From Sulfurospirillum sp. (GTDB lineage Bacteria > Campylobacterota > Campylobacteria > Campylobacterales > Sulfurospirillaceae), in the NCBI GenBank assembly GCA_014859685.1, contig JACUTU010000004.1:124001-188000 (forward strand): DNA of 64,000 nt. The letters are read 5' to 3'. Below are positions 39,001 through 47,923 of this stretch, piece after piece (the stretch's first letter is position 1; every line of letters starts with the position of its first letter). Below the pieces are notes generated by a model, which saw nothing but the letters and a program-made list of their open reading frames with translations, searched no databases and was not told where the DNA came from. The position numbers and the translations under genes are program-made.

Positions 39001-39831
39001 GTGAAAATCAAGCTAGCAAAAAGTTATGGTTTTTGTTTTGGTGTCAAAAGAGCTATAAAGATAGCAGAAGATTCTATAGATGCCTCTACGATAGGACCAC
39101 TTATCCATAACAATGAAGAGATACAACGCTTAAAAGAAAATTTCAATGTCCAAACGCTACACTCCATAGAAGAAGCCAAGGGCATCAAAAAAGCAATCAT
39201 ACGAACGCACGGAATTCCAAAAAATGACTTAAAAATTCTCGAAGATCAAAAAATTGATATAGTTGATGCTACTTGTCCTTTTGTTACAAAACCACAGCAG
39301 ATTTGTGAACAGATGAGTGGTGAGGGTTATGAAGTTATTATTTTTGGAGATGCTACACATCCTGAAGTAAGAAGTGTAAAAAGCTACGCACATAATGGTG
39401 CAAAAGTTGTTTTAGATGTTGCACAAGTGAAAGAATTAAAACTTTCAAATAAGATAGCAATAGTTTCACAAACAACGCGTAGAGTCGAAGAATTTTTAAA
39501 AGTAGTGGATTATTTGGTTGCAAATTTTAAAGAAGTGCGTGTTTTCAATACAATCTGTAATGCAACATTCGAAAATCAAGATGCCGCAAGAGAACTTGCA
39601 AAAGAAGCGGATGTAATGGTAGTAATCGGAGGCAAAAATTCCTCAAATACCAAGCAGCTTTTCTCTATCGCACAACAACACTGTGAACATAGTTTCTTGA
39701 TAGAAAATGAAAATGAACTTCAAAAAGAGTGGTTTGCGAATAAAAAATTGTGTGGTGTAACCGCTGGCGCATCAACTCCTGATTGGATTATTGAAAAAAT
39801 TATTGGCAAAATAAGCAAAATTAAAGTATAA
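39001..39831 (+). CDS. ispH: 4-hydroxy-3-methylbut-2-enyl diphosphate reductase
   Basis: This 276-residue enzyme of the MEP isoprenoid pathway has three conserved cysteines for its Fe-S cluster: KSYGFCFGVKRAI (Cys12), VDATCPFV (about 96) and NTICNAT (about 193). It also has THGIP and the C-terminal GGKNSSNTKQL and TAGASTPDW. The GTG at 39001 follows AAAGGAG by 8 nt; the frame upstream of it overlaps the aroA end and lacks family similarity. It is cotranscribed with aroA. Confidence 0.95.
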   Translation: MKIKLAKSYGFCFGVKRAIKIAEDSIDASTIGPLIHNNEEIQRLKENFNVQTLHSIEEAKGIKKAIIRTHGIPKNDLKILEDQKIDIVDATCPFVTKPQQICEQMSGEGYEVIIFGDATHPEVRSVKSYAHNGAKVVLDVAQVKELKLSNKIAIVSQTTRRVEEFLKVVDYLVANFKEVRVFNTICNATFENQDAARELAKEADVMVVIGGKNSSNTKQLFSIAQQHCEHSFLIENENELQKEWFANKKLCGVTAGASTPDWIIEKIIGKISKIKV

Positions 39832-39935
39832 TTAGTTACTTTTTATACCATACTTAAATATAACTTAAATTAAAAGAGTTTTATCACTTTGTTTTGGTGT
39901 AATCAAAGACAAAAAATCAAAAAAAAGGGAATGCA

Positions 39936-41615
39936 ATGGTGAATGAGGCGAACGGGGTTGTTCAAAATGAAGCCGCGGGTGAGTTAGAGGAGATGGATTT
40001 TGCGGCTATGCTAGAGGAATCCTTCAAAAAAGATTCTGGAAGAGACGCACTAATTGATGGTGTTATTGTGGAGATAAAAGACGATGTCGCTTTAGTTGAT
40101 GTAGGTAAAAAACTAGAGGGTCGTTTGAATGTATCTGAAATAACTGATGAAAATGGAAATCTTAAATTTTCTGTTGGAGATCCTATCAAAGTAGTTATAT
40201 CTGGCTTTAGAAGTGAACGACCAAGCGTTTCTTACAAAAAAGCACTTCGCAAAGAACGCGTAAAAGAGTTTATTGCAAATTATAAAGAAGACGAAGAACA
40301 GGTTCTTGATATAAAAATTATTGGTAAAAACAAAGGTGGTTTTATTGCTGAAGATGAAAATGAGATAGAATTTTTTCTCCCTCGTTCACAAGCCGCTGTT
40401 AAAGATGTCAATTCTCTTGTAGGAAAATCACTAAAAGTTAAAATTATAAAAATAGACGAAGAGAGTGAATCTATCATAGTTTCTCGCAAAAAATTTCTTG
40501 ACGATGAACGCAAAAAGAAAAAAGAGATCGTACAAGAGTTGATGGACTCTGACACAACTATAGATGGTGTTATTAAAAAAATTACCACTTATGGTATGTT
40601 TGTTGATGTAGGTGGTATCGATGGACTCGTACACTACAGTGAAATTAGCTACAAAGGACCAGTAAATCCAAGTACGATTTACAAAGAGGGTGAAATTGTT
40701 TCTGTTAAGGCTATCAAATATGACAAGGATAAAAGACACCTTTCGCTTTCGATCCGTGCTGCTATGCCAGATCCTTGGGAAGAGATAAAAGATGAATTAG
40801 AAGTAGGCGATGCTATTTCCGTTACTATTAGCAACATTGAACCATATGGTGCTTTTGTTGATTTAGGCAATGATATAGAAGGTTTTTTACACATCTCTGA
40901 AATTTCTTGGGATAAAAACATCAAACATCCAAAAGACTATATAAAAGAGGGTCAAGAAGTAGATGTTGAAGTAATTGAAATCGATGCGAAGGATCGAAGA
41001 CTCAGAGTATCTTTAAAAAATGTTCTTCCAAAACCTTTTGAAGAATTTAAAAAATCATACAAAATTGGTAGTAATGCAAAAGGTGTTATCACAACAATTA
41101 CAAATTTTGGTGCATTCGTAAAAATAGGAAGCGTAGAGGGATTGTTACACAATGAAGATGCTTCATGGAATAGAAGTGAAAAATGTAAAGATCTTTTCAA
41201 TGTAGGCGATGAAGTTGAAATAATTATCATTAAGATTGATGAAGAAAATGAAAAAATTTCTTTAAGTAAAAAAGAGTTGCAAGATAGTCCTATTCAAAGT
41301 TATGCAAAAAAACATGCAAATGGTGATATCGTAACAGGAGTTATCCGAGACATCAAAGATTTCGGTATTTTTGTTGAGCTTGAAGACAATGTAGATGCGT
41401 TAATTCGCAAAGAAGATTTGGGCGATATCAATGAAGCAGACTTAAAAGTAGGTGATAGTATCGAATCAGCTATTGCTTTTATTGATGATAAAAAGAATCG
41501 CATTAGATTGTCTATTCGAAGACTTTCAAAACTAAAAGAACGAGAAGCTCTTAAAGAGATCAATAAAGAAGAAAAAATGACTCTTGGAGATATAATCAAA
41601 GATCAATTGAAGTAG
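39936..41615 (+). CDS. rpsA: 30S ribosomal protein S1
   Basis: A 559-residue protein made of six S1 RNA-binding repeats, each with the pattern G-x-(3)-D-x-FGxFV-x-(3)-GxxGLLH, as in KITTYGMFVDVGGIDGLVHYSEIS and NIEPYGAFVDLGNDIEGFLHISEIS. It binds mRNA at the ribosome for initiation. AAAGGGA lies before the ATG. A 104-bp AT-rich leader separates it from ispH and may hold its own promoter (GTGTAAT near 39898). Confidence 0.95.
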   Translation: MVNEANGVVQNEAAGELEEMDFAAMLEESFKKDSGRDALIDGVIVEIKDDVALVDVGKKLEGRLNVSEITDENGNLKFSVGDPIKVVISGFRSERPSVSYKKALRKERVKEFIANYKEDEEQVLDIKIIGKNKGGFIAEDENEIEFFLPRSQAAVKDVNSLVGKSLKVKIIKIDEESESIIVSRKKFLDDERKKKKEIVQELMDSDTTIDGVIKKITTYGMFVDVGGIDGLVHYSEISYKGPVNPSTIYKEGEIVSVKAIKYDKDKRHLSLSIRAAMPDPWEEIKDELEVGDAISVTISNIEPYGAFVDLGNDIEGFLHISEISWDKNIKHPKDYIKEGQEVDVEVIEIDAKDRRLRVSLKNVLPKPFEEFKKSYKIGSNAKGVITTITNFGAFVKIGSVEGLLHNEDASWNRSEKCKDLFNVGDEVEIIIIKIDEENEKISLSKKELQDSPIQSYAKKHANGDIVTGVIRDIKDFGIFVELEDNVDALIRKEDLGDINEADLKVGDSIESAIAFIDDKKNRIRLSIRRLSKLKEREALKEINKEEKMTLGDIIKDQLK

Positions 41616-41618
41616 TCA

Positions 41619-42098
41619 ATGCAAAAAAAGGTACTTCTTGCACTTTTTAGTATTTTGACGCTTGTTATAGTGGGCTTGCTTGCAAGTCTACTACAACATG
41701 AAGAGCTGATATTTCAAACCAGCAAAGAGTACCCGACTCCGGTACAGCCGCAACCAAATTCTTTACTTACTCCGCAAGGTTGGGTTAAGGATTTTGCTAT
41801 CGCAAATACAAATACTTATCAATTTGCTGTAAATGAGCTCTCATTGCAAATAGATCTCAAGTCTTTTATTCCGCCTAAAGTAAAATCTTTTAGGTTAGTT
41901 ATAGACAAAACAGATAGATATTCTCTTTTTTGCATAGCACAAACACTCGCTTCTTTTGATTTGCCATTTGTTATCGAAGAAAAATCAAAAAATCCAGATA
42001 TTTATATAACTACGCAAGATTCTGTGATTCTTAAAGATATAGTAAAACGCTTAAATGAATATGATATAGACTCAAAAATGACTGAAATTTGGCTCTGA
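41619..42098 (+). CDS. Single-pass membrane protein between rpsA and serA, unknown function
   Basis: The 159-residue protein starts 3 bp after the rpsA stop. It has one N-terminal membrane helix (VLLALFSILTLVIVGLLASLL), a Pro/Gln-rich linker and an alpha/beta periplasmic domain of about 100 residues. A small protein at this position is also found in C. jejuni (I recall Cj0892c). No enzymatic motif is visible. Confidence 0.7.
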   Translation: MQKKVLLALFSILTLVIVGLLASLLQHEELIFQTSKEYPTPVQPQPNSLLTPQGWVKDFAIANTNTYQFAVNELSLQIDLKSFIPPKVKSFRLVIDKTDRYSLFCIAQTLASFDLPFVIEEKSKNPDIYITTQDSVILKDIVKRLNEYDIDSKMTEIWL

Positions 42099-42139
42099 TT
42101 GGTGCTAAATTTGAGTTATGCTAAAAATTTGGAGAAATT

Positions 42140-43726
42140 ATGAAAAGAAAAAAGATAATAGTTTGTGATGCAATCCATCAAAAAGGTTTTGAACTTTTAC
42201 GAAGTGAAAAGGATATTGAAGTCATTGATGCTGTAAAAATTCCAAAAGATGAATTATTGCATATGTTGGGCGATGTAGATGTTGCAATAACACGCAGTTC
42301 AACTGATGTGGATGAGGCTTTTTTGCAGAATGCAAAATCACTCAAAGCAATAGTGAGGGCTGGTGTTGGAGTTGACAATGTTGATCAAGAGGGCTGTAGT
42401 AGGCGCGGGATAATAGCTATGAATGTTCCAACTGCAAACACAATAGCTGCTGTTGAACTTACAATGGCGCATCTTTTAAGCACCGCAAGAAGTTTTGTAA
42501 ATGCCAATAATCATCTTAAAGAGCAAAGAATTTGGAAGCGAGAAAAATGGTATGGTGTTGAATTGTGTGGTAAAAAACTTGGTATTATTGGCTTTGGTAA
42601 CATTGGAAGCAGAGTAGGTGTAAGGGCGAAAGCTTTTGAAATGGATGTTATTGCTTATGATCCTTACATTGCAGCTTCAAAAGCAACCGACTTGGGTGTC
42701 TCTTATACACAAAATTTTGATGACATACTTGCTTGCGATTTTATTACTATCCACACTCCAAAAAATAAAGAAACTATAGATATTATTTCTTATGATGAAA
42801 TTGCTAAAATGAAAGATGGCGTAAGACTTGTAAACTGTGCAAGAGGTGGCTTGTATAATGAAAAAGCCCTGTTTGACGGTATTCAAAGTGGAAAAATAGC
42901 GTTTGCTGGTATTGATGTTTTCTCTTATGAGCCAGCAACCGACCATTTTTTACTTGATTTGGAGCATATTTGCGTGACACCACATTTAGGAGCAAATACA
43001 CTTGAATCACAAGAAAAGATAGCTTTGCAAGCTGCTGAAAATGCAATAAGCGCAGCAAGAGGCATTGCATATCCAAATGCATTGAATTTACCGATTAAAG
43101 CAGAAGATTTGCCACCATTTCTTGTTCCATATCTTGAATTAGTGCAAAAAATGGGATTTATGGCAGCACAAATCAATAAATCTTCAATAAAATCAGTCTG
43201 TATTGAAGCTGAGGGCGATGTAAAAAATTATTTACAATCACTTGTGACATTTGCACTTGTTGGCTGTTTGAAAGAGTCTTTGGGCGAAAAAATCAATTAT
43301 GTGAATGCCGAATTTGTTGCAAAAGAAAAAAATATTGAAACAAGATCGCAAACCAAAGAAAATGCTCTAGGGTATAAAAATAAAATAACAGTTAAAATCA
43401 CAACAGAAAAAAATGTTACTGCTTTAAGTGGAACAGTATTTGGAGAAGATGAGCAGAGAATCGTTGCAATTGATGGATTTAAATTTGACTTTAAACCAAA
43501 AGGAAAGATGATAGTCTTTAAAAACTCTGATGTCCCTGGTGTTATCGCAGATATCGCTACAATGCTTGCAAAAGCTGGAGTTAATATAGCTGATTTTAGA
43601 CTTTCAAGAGGTTGCGATGGTATTGCTATGGCTGTTATTTTAGTAGATGAAGATATATCCAAAAAAATTATTAGTGATCTGAATAATCTCCCGACATGTA
43701 TTTGGGCAAACTACGCTGTCGTATAA
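42140..43726 (+). CDS. serA: D-3-phosphoglycerate dehydrogenase
   Basis: The 528-residue enzyme is the long type. A catalytic/NAD domain has GKKLGIIGFGNIGSRVG (dinucleotide loop), NCARGGLYNEKAL (catalytic Arg) and CVTPHLGANTLESQ (His). An ASB domain and a C-terminal ACT domain (GVIADIATMLAKAGVNIADFRLSRG) follow. It oxidises 3-phosphoglycerate in serine synthesis; the ACT domain usually binds serine as inhibitor. GGAGAAAT precedes the ATG, and a strong hairpin follows the stop. Confidence 0.95.
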   Translation: MKRKKIIVCDAIHQKGFELLRSEKDIEVIDAVKIPKDELLHMLGDVDVAITRSSTDVDEAFLQNAKSLKAIVRAGVGVDNVDQEGCSRRGIIAMNVPTANTIAAVELTMAHLLSTARSFVNANNHLKEQRIWKREKWYGVELCGKKLGIIGFGNIGSRVGVRAKAFEMDVIAYDPYIAASKATDLGVSYTQNFDDILACDFITIHTPKNKETIDIISYDEIAKMKDGVRLVNCARGGLYNEKALFDGIQSGKIAFAGIDVFSYEPATDHFLLDLEHICVTPHLGANTLESQEKIALQAAENAISAARGIAYPNALNLPIKAEDLPPFLVPYLELVQKMGFMAAQINKSSIKSVCIEAEGDVKNYLQSLVTFALVGCLKESLGEKINYVNAEFVAKEKNIETRSQTKENALGYKNKITVKITTEKNVTALSGTVFGEDEQRIVAIDGFKFDFKPKGKMIVFKNSDVPGVIADIATMLAKAGVNIADFRLSRGCDGIAMAVILVDEDISKKIISDLNNLPTCIWANYAVV

Positions 43727-43733
43727 ATTTTAA

Positions 43734-43772
43734 TATCACTTTGGCTTTTACCTGTAAATAGCCAAAGTGATA
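43734..43772 (+). terminator. Terminator after serA
   Basis: TATCACTTTGGC and GCCAAAGTGATA form a perfect 12-bp stem; the loop itself contains TTTAC/GTAAA. It lies 7 bp past the stop and ends the pheS-serA block. Confidence 0.75.
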
Positions 43773-43904
43773 CAAAATTACTCTCTTTTAGCAAAAAAAC
43801 AAAAATATTTTACTAATCTCATACAATAATAGTTTATTTTTTAAAATTTAATATATAATAAAAAACTATGATAAGAATATCTAATAAACTACAAGGAGTA
43901 TGTA

Positions 43905-45371
43905 ATGGCAAGAGTTTTGGTTTTAGGTGGTGGTATCTCAGGACATACAGCAGCTACTTTTTTAAAAAAGTGGTTAGGTAGAAGTCATGAGGTTGTTGTA
44001 GTTACCCCAAATAGTAAATGGAATTGGATACCATCAAATGTCTGGGTGGGTGTTGGCGGTATGAGCCGCGAAGATGTCGTGTTTGAACTCGCACCTGTAT
44101 ATAAAAAAGCGGGTATCGATTACAGACAAGCAAAAGCTATCTCTATCAATCCTGAAGGTTCTGCAACGAGTGCATTGCCTTTTGTTAGTGTAGAATACAC
44201 AGGAACTGCAAATGCAGGCTCCAAAGAAGATATAACTTATGATTATCTCATCAATGCAACAGGTCCTCGTTTGAATTTTGCAGCAACTGAGGGTTTGGGA
44301 CCTGATTGTGGCAATACTGTTTCTATCTGTACAGCTGATCACGCAGTTGAAGCGTATGAAAAATTAGCACAGGTTATTGAGGAGATGAAAAAAGGTGAAA
44401 AGAAAAAATTTCTCATAGGCACAGGACATGGTATGTGTACATGCCAAGGTGCTGCTTTCGAATTTACCTTCAATGTTGAACATAAGCTTAAAGAAGCTGG
44501 AGTTCGAGATAATGCGCAAATCACATATATTTCAAATGAGTATGAACTTGGTGATTTTGGTGTTGGCGGTATGCACCTGAAGATGGGTGGCTATATAACT
44601 AGTGGTAAAGTTTTTGCTGAGTCATTATACACAGAGCGAGGTGTGCGATGGATTACAAGAGCACATGTAAAGAAAGTAAGCAAGGGCAAAATAGATTATG
44701 AAACTCTTAATGGAGATATGAAAGAAGAAGAGTTTGACTATGCAATGCTCATTCCTCCTTTTGCGGGTGCTGGAATGAAAGCTTATGATAAAAATGGTGA
44801 AGATATTACTAGTAAGATATTTAACCCTGGTGGTTTTATGTTTGTTGATGCTGATTATTCAAAGGGCGCTGCTCCATTTGAGGATTATCGTGCTGAAGAT
44901 TGGCCAAAGTATTGTCAAAACCAAACTTACAAAAATATGTTTGCAGTAGGGATAGCTTTTGCTCCGCCGCATCTTATCTCTAAACCTATGAAAAGTCCCA
45001 ATGGAACCCCTATCAACCCGACGCCTCCACGAACTGGTATGCCAAGTGCTATGATGGGAAAAGCAGTTGCTTATAATATCAAAGATATGATTCAAAAAGG
45101 AGCAACAGAACCAACGCATAGTGCAAGGATGAGTGAAATGGGTGCTGCTTGTGTTGCAAGTGCTGGGAAGGGATTTTTTAGTGGTAGTGCTGCTGCGATG
45201 ACGATGTACCCTATTGTGCCTGATTATCAAAAATACCCAGATTATGGACGAGATCTTAACGGCACATTTGGAGAGATTGGACTTGCTGGACATTGGATTA
45301 AACACTTTTTGCATTACTCATTTTTGTGGAAAGCAAAATTGAAACCATTTTGGACAATTATTCCAGAATAA
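43905..45371 (+). CDS. sqr: Sulfide:quinone oxidoreductase-family flavoprotein
   Basis: A 488-residue flavoprotein with an N-terminal FAD loop (LVLGGGISGHTAATFLKK), INATGPRLNF and the sulfide:quinone reductase cysteines: Cys178 and Cys180 in GMCTCQGA and Cys416 in AACVASAG. The C-terminal helices HWIKHFLHYSFLW suit membrane attachment. The enzyme oxidises sulfide and passes electrons to the quinone pool. The subtype cannot be set by eye. AAGGAG lies before the ATG. It is followed by a 49-residue gene. Confidence 0.85.
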   Translation: MARVLVLGGGISGHTAATFLKKWLGRSHEVVVVTPNSKWNWIPSNVWVGVGGMSREDVVFELAPVYKKAGIDYRQAKAISINPEGSATSALPFVSVEYTGTANAGSKEDITYDYLINATGPRLNFAATEGLGPDCGNTVSICTADHAVEAYEKLAQVIEEMKKGEKKKFLIGTGHGMCTCQGAAFEFTFNVEHKLKEAGVRDNAQITYISNEYELGDFGVGGMHLKMGGYITSGKVFAESLYTERGVRWITRAHVKKVSKGKIDYETLNGDMKEEEFDYAMLIPPFAGAGMKAYDKNGEDITSKIFNPGGFMFVDADYSKGAAPFEDYRAEDWPKYCQNQTYKNMFAVGIAFAPPHLISKPMKSPNGTPINPTPPRTGMPSAMMGKAVAYNIKDMIQKGATEPTHSARMSEMGAACVASAGKGFFSGSAAAMTMYPIVPDYQKYPDYGRDLNGTFGEIGLAGHWIKHFLHYSFLWKAKLKPFWTIIPE

Positions 45372-45487
45372 GTTTATGATACCAAGCTAAATATGATAGA
45401 GTAAAATGAAGTAAAAATATTTTTTAATCAAACTTTGGTTATAATTAACATTTTTATAAATTATGAAAATTTTTTAAAGGAAACACA

Positions 45488-45637
45488 ATGAAACTTACAC
45501 CTTATAGTCAAAATGCTTATACACCTGTTCCATCAGGATTTACAAAATTTAGAAGAAACTGTGTACCGTGGCAGATCGTTCGATTTATTGCTATAAATAT
45601 CAAGATGACTATGCTCATCTTGAAATCTCACCACTAA
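45488..45637 (+). CDS. 49-residue basic protein with a C-terminal hydrophobic segment
   Basis: An ATG 7 nt after AAAGGA opens a frame of 49 codons (MKLTPYSQNAYTPVPSGFTK, then FRRNCVPWQIVRFIAINIKM). The N terminus is polar and Pro-rich; the C terminus could be a short membrane-associated helix. A GCATGGGA/TCCCATGC hairpin follows 5 bp after the stop. Start, ribosome site and hairpin together support a real gene. Its place after sqr suggests a link to sulfide oxidation or the quinone pool, which is only inference. Confidence 0.6.
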   Translation: MKLTPYSQNAYTPVPSGFTKFRRNCVPWQIVRFIAINIKMTMLILKSHH

Positions 45638-45642
45638 AAATT

Positions 45643-45662
45643 GCATGGGATTTTTCCCATGC
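45643..45662 (+). terminator. Hairpin after the 49-residue gene
   Basis: An 8-bp GCATGGGA/TCCCATGC stem with a TTTT loop. No T-run follows, so it may be a weak terminator or a processing site before the efflux operon. Confidence 0.45.
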
Positions 45663-45692
45663 ATACAAGATAACAAAACAGGAGCGAATTGG

Positions 45693-47111
45693 ATGAAAAT
45701 GTTATTTTGGCTTACATGTACTCTCAACTTTCTTTTTGCATCATCAGTGACTTATACAAATCTTCCTTTGGAAGAGGCATTACAGATAGTGAAAAAAGAA
45801 AATTTAGAATTACGCGTAGCCTTGTTTAACGAACAAATAAAAGAGTTTGAGTACCAAATAGCCAAAGGTTACAATTATGGAAAGCTCGATCTTACCCAGC
45901 TAGCATTGCGTTCAAACGATGCGGGTAATGTTTTTGGTTTCAAACTCCAAAGCAGAGAAGCAAGCTTTGCAGATTTTGGTTTTGCAGAGTTTTTGGCGCC
46001 TTTGGGTCAGGTTCTTGAAGGGGCAAATCAAAACGCCTTACCAGCTGGATTTTCATCCAATTTAGGCACTATTTTAGATATTCAACCAAAAGATCTCAAT
46101 TATCCAGATGCGAGAAACCATTTTCAAACAAAACTGAGCTATCAAGTGCCACTATATACTGGTGGAAAGCTTGAGCAGTATGGCAAAATCACGCAAGCAC
46201 TCATAAAACTTTCAAAACTTGATACAAAGCAAATTTTGAATGAAAAGATTTTTCAGGTAAAAAAAAGTTATTTTGATATTTTTTTACTTGATGCATACCT
46301 CAAAAATCTCACTCTTATTGATGAAAATATACGCCAGCTTGAAGACATGGCACAAAATATGATCGCAGAAGGTTATGCAAAAAAAGTGGATCTGCTCGAG
46401 GTGCAATCAAAAAGAGCCAATGTTACAAGGATGATCAATAAAGCACATGCAAACAAAGAGTTGGTGTATCAATTTCTCTCATTTTTACTCAATGTGCAGG
46501 TACAATCCATCGCAGGAACTTATGCGAATCTACAAGCAAGAGATGTTGTTGCACAAAGTGATTTGCAAAACAATATTGACATACAAAAAGCAAAGCAAGG
46601 TTTGGCAATAACTAAAATGGCTATAGACTTGCAAAAAGCATCTAATCTCCCAGAAATAGGAGCTTTTGCGGAGTATGGAAGTAGCGATAATCAGTTTTTA
46701 AATAATTTTGCAAAGCACGATGCTTACACAGTAGGTGTGCAACTTAAATGGAACCTTTTTAATGGTGGTATCGATAAAAACAACATAGAAAAAGCACGGG
46801 TTGAAAATCTCAAAGTCCAAACACAACTCAATCTTGCTCAAAATGGCATAGCCTTACATGTAGCGAAAATCCGAACTGAGATAAAAAGCTTTGATTTTGA
46901 CATAGAATCCTTACACAGAGAGTTAGAACTCACTCGAGTGATTTATAAAAATTATCTTGGTCGTTATCAAGAAAAATTGGTATCAATCAACGATGTTATC
47001 ATCAAACAATCTATGGAGATAGAAAATATTTTAAAACTCAAAGAGTTGCAAAATGCCAGAAGTAGTAAAATTTTAGAGTTAGAAAAAATAGTAAATGGAG
47101 ATGAGGTATGA
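45693..47111 (+). CDS. TolC-family outer-membrane efflux protein
   Basis: A 472-residue protein with a signal peptide (MKMLFWLTCTLNFLFASS) and two TolC repeats of long amphipathic helices (about residues 20-240 and 270-465). These contain LPLEEALQIVKKENLEL and YTVGVQLKWNLFNGG. It forms the outer-membrane duct of the pump encoded downstream. AGGAG lies 8 nt before the ATG at 45693; an upstream in-frame ATG falls inside the preceding hairpin. The stop overlaps the next gene as ATGA. Confidence 0.87.
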   Translation: MKMLFWLTCTLNFLFASSVTYTNLPLEEALQIVKKENLELRVALFNEQIKEFEYQIAKGYNYGKLDLTQLALRSNDAGNVFGFKLQSREASFADFGFAEFLAPLGQVLEGANQNALPAGFSSNLGTILDIQPKDLNYPDARNHFQTKLSYQVPLYTGGKLEQYGKITQALIKLSKLDTKQILNEKIFQVKKSYFDIFLLDAYLKNLTLIDENIRQLEDMAQNMIAEGYAKKVDLLEVQSKRANVTRMINKAHANKELVYQFLSFLLNVQVQSIAGTYANLQARDVVAQSDLQNNIDIQKAKQGLAITKMAIDLQKASNLPEIGAFAEYGSSDNQFLNNFAKHDAYTVGVQLKWNLFNGGIDKNNIEKARVENLKVQTQLNLAQNGIALHVAKIRTEIKSFDFDIESLHRELELTRVIYKNYLGRYQEKLVSINDVIIKQSMEIENILKLKELQNARSSKILELEKIVNGDEV

Positions 47112-47917
47112 TAAAAAAAGCGATAAAAATTGTGAGTATTTGTGTGACTTTGCTCGCAACAAATTCTCTTTTTGCGAGTGAATTAAAGCTGAGCGGTAGT
47201 GTGATATCTGACAATCAAAAAATGATTACTAGTAGATACATGGGCTTTGTCAAAGAGGTTGGTGTGAGTGATGGTGCAAAAGTGAAAAAAGGTGAACTGC
47301 TCTACAGTATCGATTCAAAAGAGATAGATAGTGCCAAGGCACAGGTTGAACTTGCTATTTCACAAGCAAAACTAGCTTCTAGTATGTATGAAAACCAGTA
47401 CCAAAATGTACAATTAAACCTAGAGAGAAATAGAAGATTACTTGCCAAAGATATGGTTTCAAAATTTGATGTAGAAAATCTTGAACTTGCTAGTAAAAAT
47501 TTAGCAACTATGGTTAGCATATCAAAAAAACAGATAGAACAAGCACAATCAAAATTGCAAGAAGTGATGAATCAGTACAAATATCTCCGCATACAAGCAC
47601 CAAATGATGGCGTTGTTATCGCAAAAAATATAAAAGTAGGAGAAATGGCAATGCCAGGAATGCCTGCTATTGTTCTTTCAGATTTGAGCGATTTGAAAAT
47701 TTCTGCTGAAATTTCTGAAGCCAATCTTGCCGACATTAGTATTGGTACAGAAGTTGCCGTTTCAATTCCCTCTGTCTCTTATGATTCTAAAGGTCGCATT
47801 GCAAGTATTATTCCTAGCTCAAATCCTTTGACACACACATTCCAGATAAAAATTTCATTTGACAAGATGGGCAAAGAGATATATCCTGGTATGTATGCTG
47901 TTATAAGTGTAAAGTAG
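47108..47917 (+). CDS. RND periplasmic adaptor (membrane fusion protein)
   Basis: A 269-residue protein with a signal peptide, a biotinyl-lipoyl-like hairpin (GFVKEVGVSDGAKVKKGELLYSID), a coiled coil (about residues 75-155) and a second lipoyl half with RIQAPNDGVVIAKNIKVGEM. A beta-barrel region follows. It is shorter than most adaptors and lacks most of the membrane-proximal domain. It links the inner-membrane pump to the TolC-like duct. Confidence 0.87.
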   Translation: MIKKAIKIVSICVTLLATNSLFASELKLSGSVISDNQKMITSRYMGFVKEVGVSDGAKVKKGELLYSIDSKEIDSAKAQVELAISQAKLASSMYENQYQNVQLNLERNRRLLAKDMVSKFDVENLELASKNLATMVSISKKQIEQAQSKLQEVMNQYKYLRIQAPNDGVVIAKNIKVGEMAMPGMPAIVLSDLSDLKISAEISEANLADISIGTEVAVSIPSVSYDSKGRIASIIPSSNPLTHTFQIKISFDKMGKEIYPGMYAVISVK

Positions 47918-47923
47918 GGCGAT

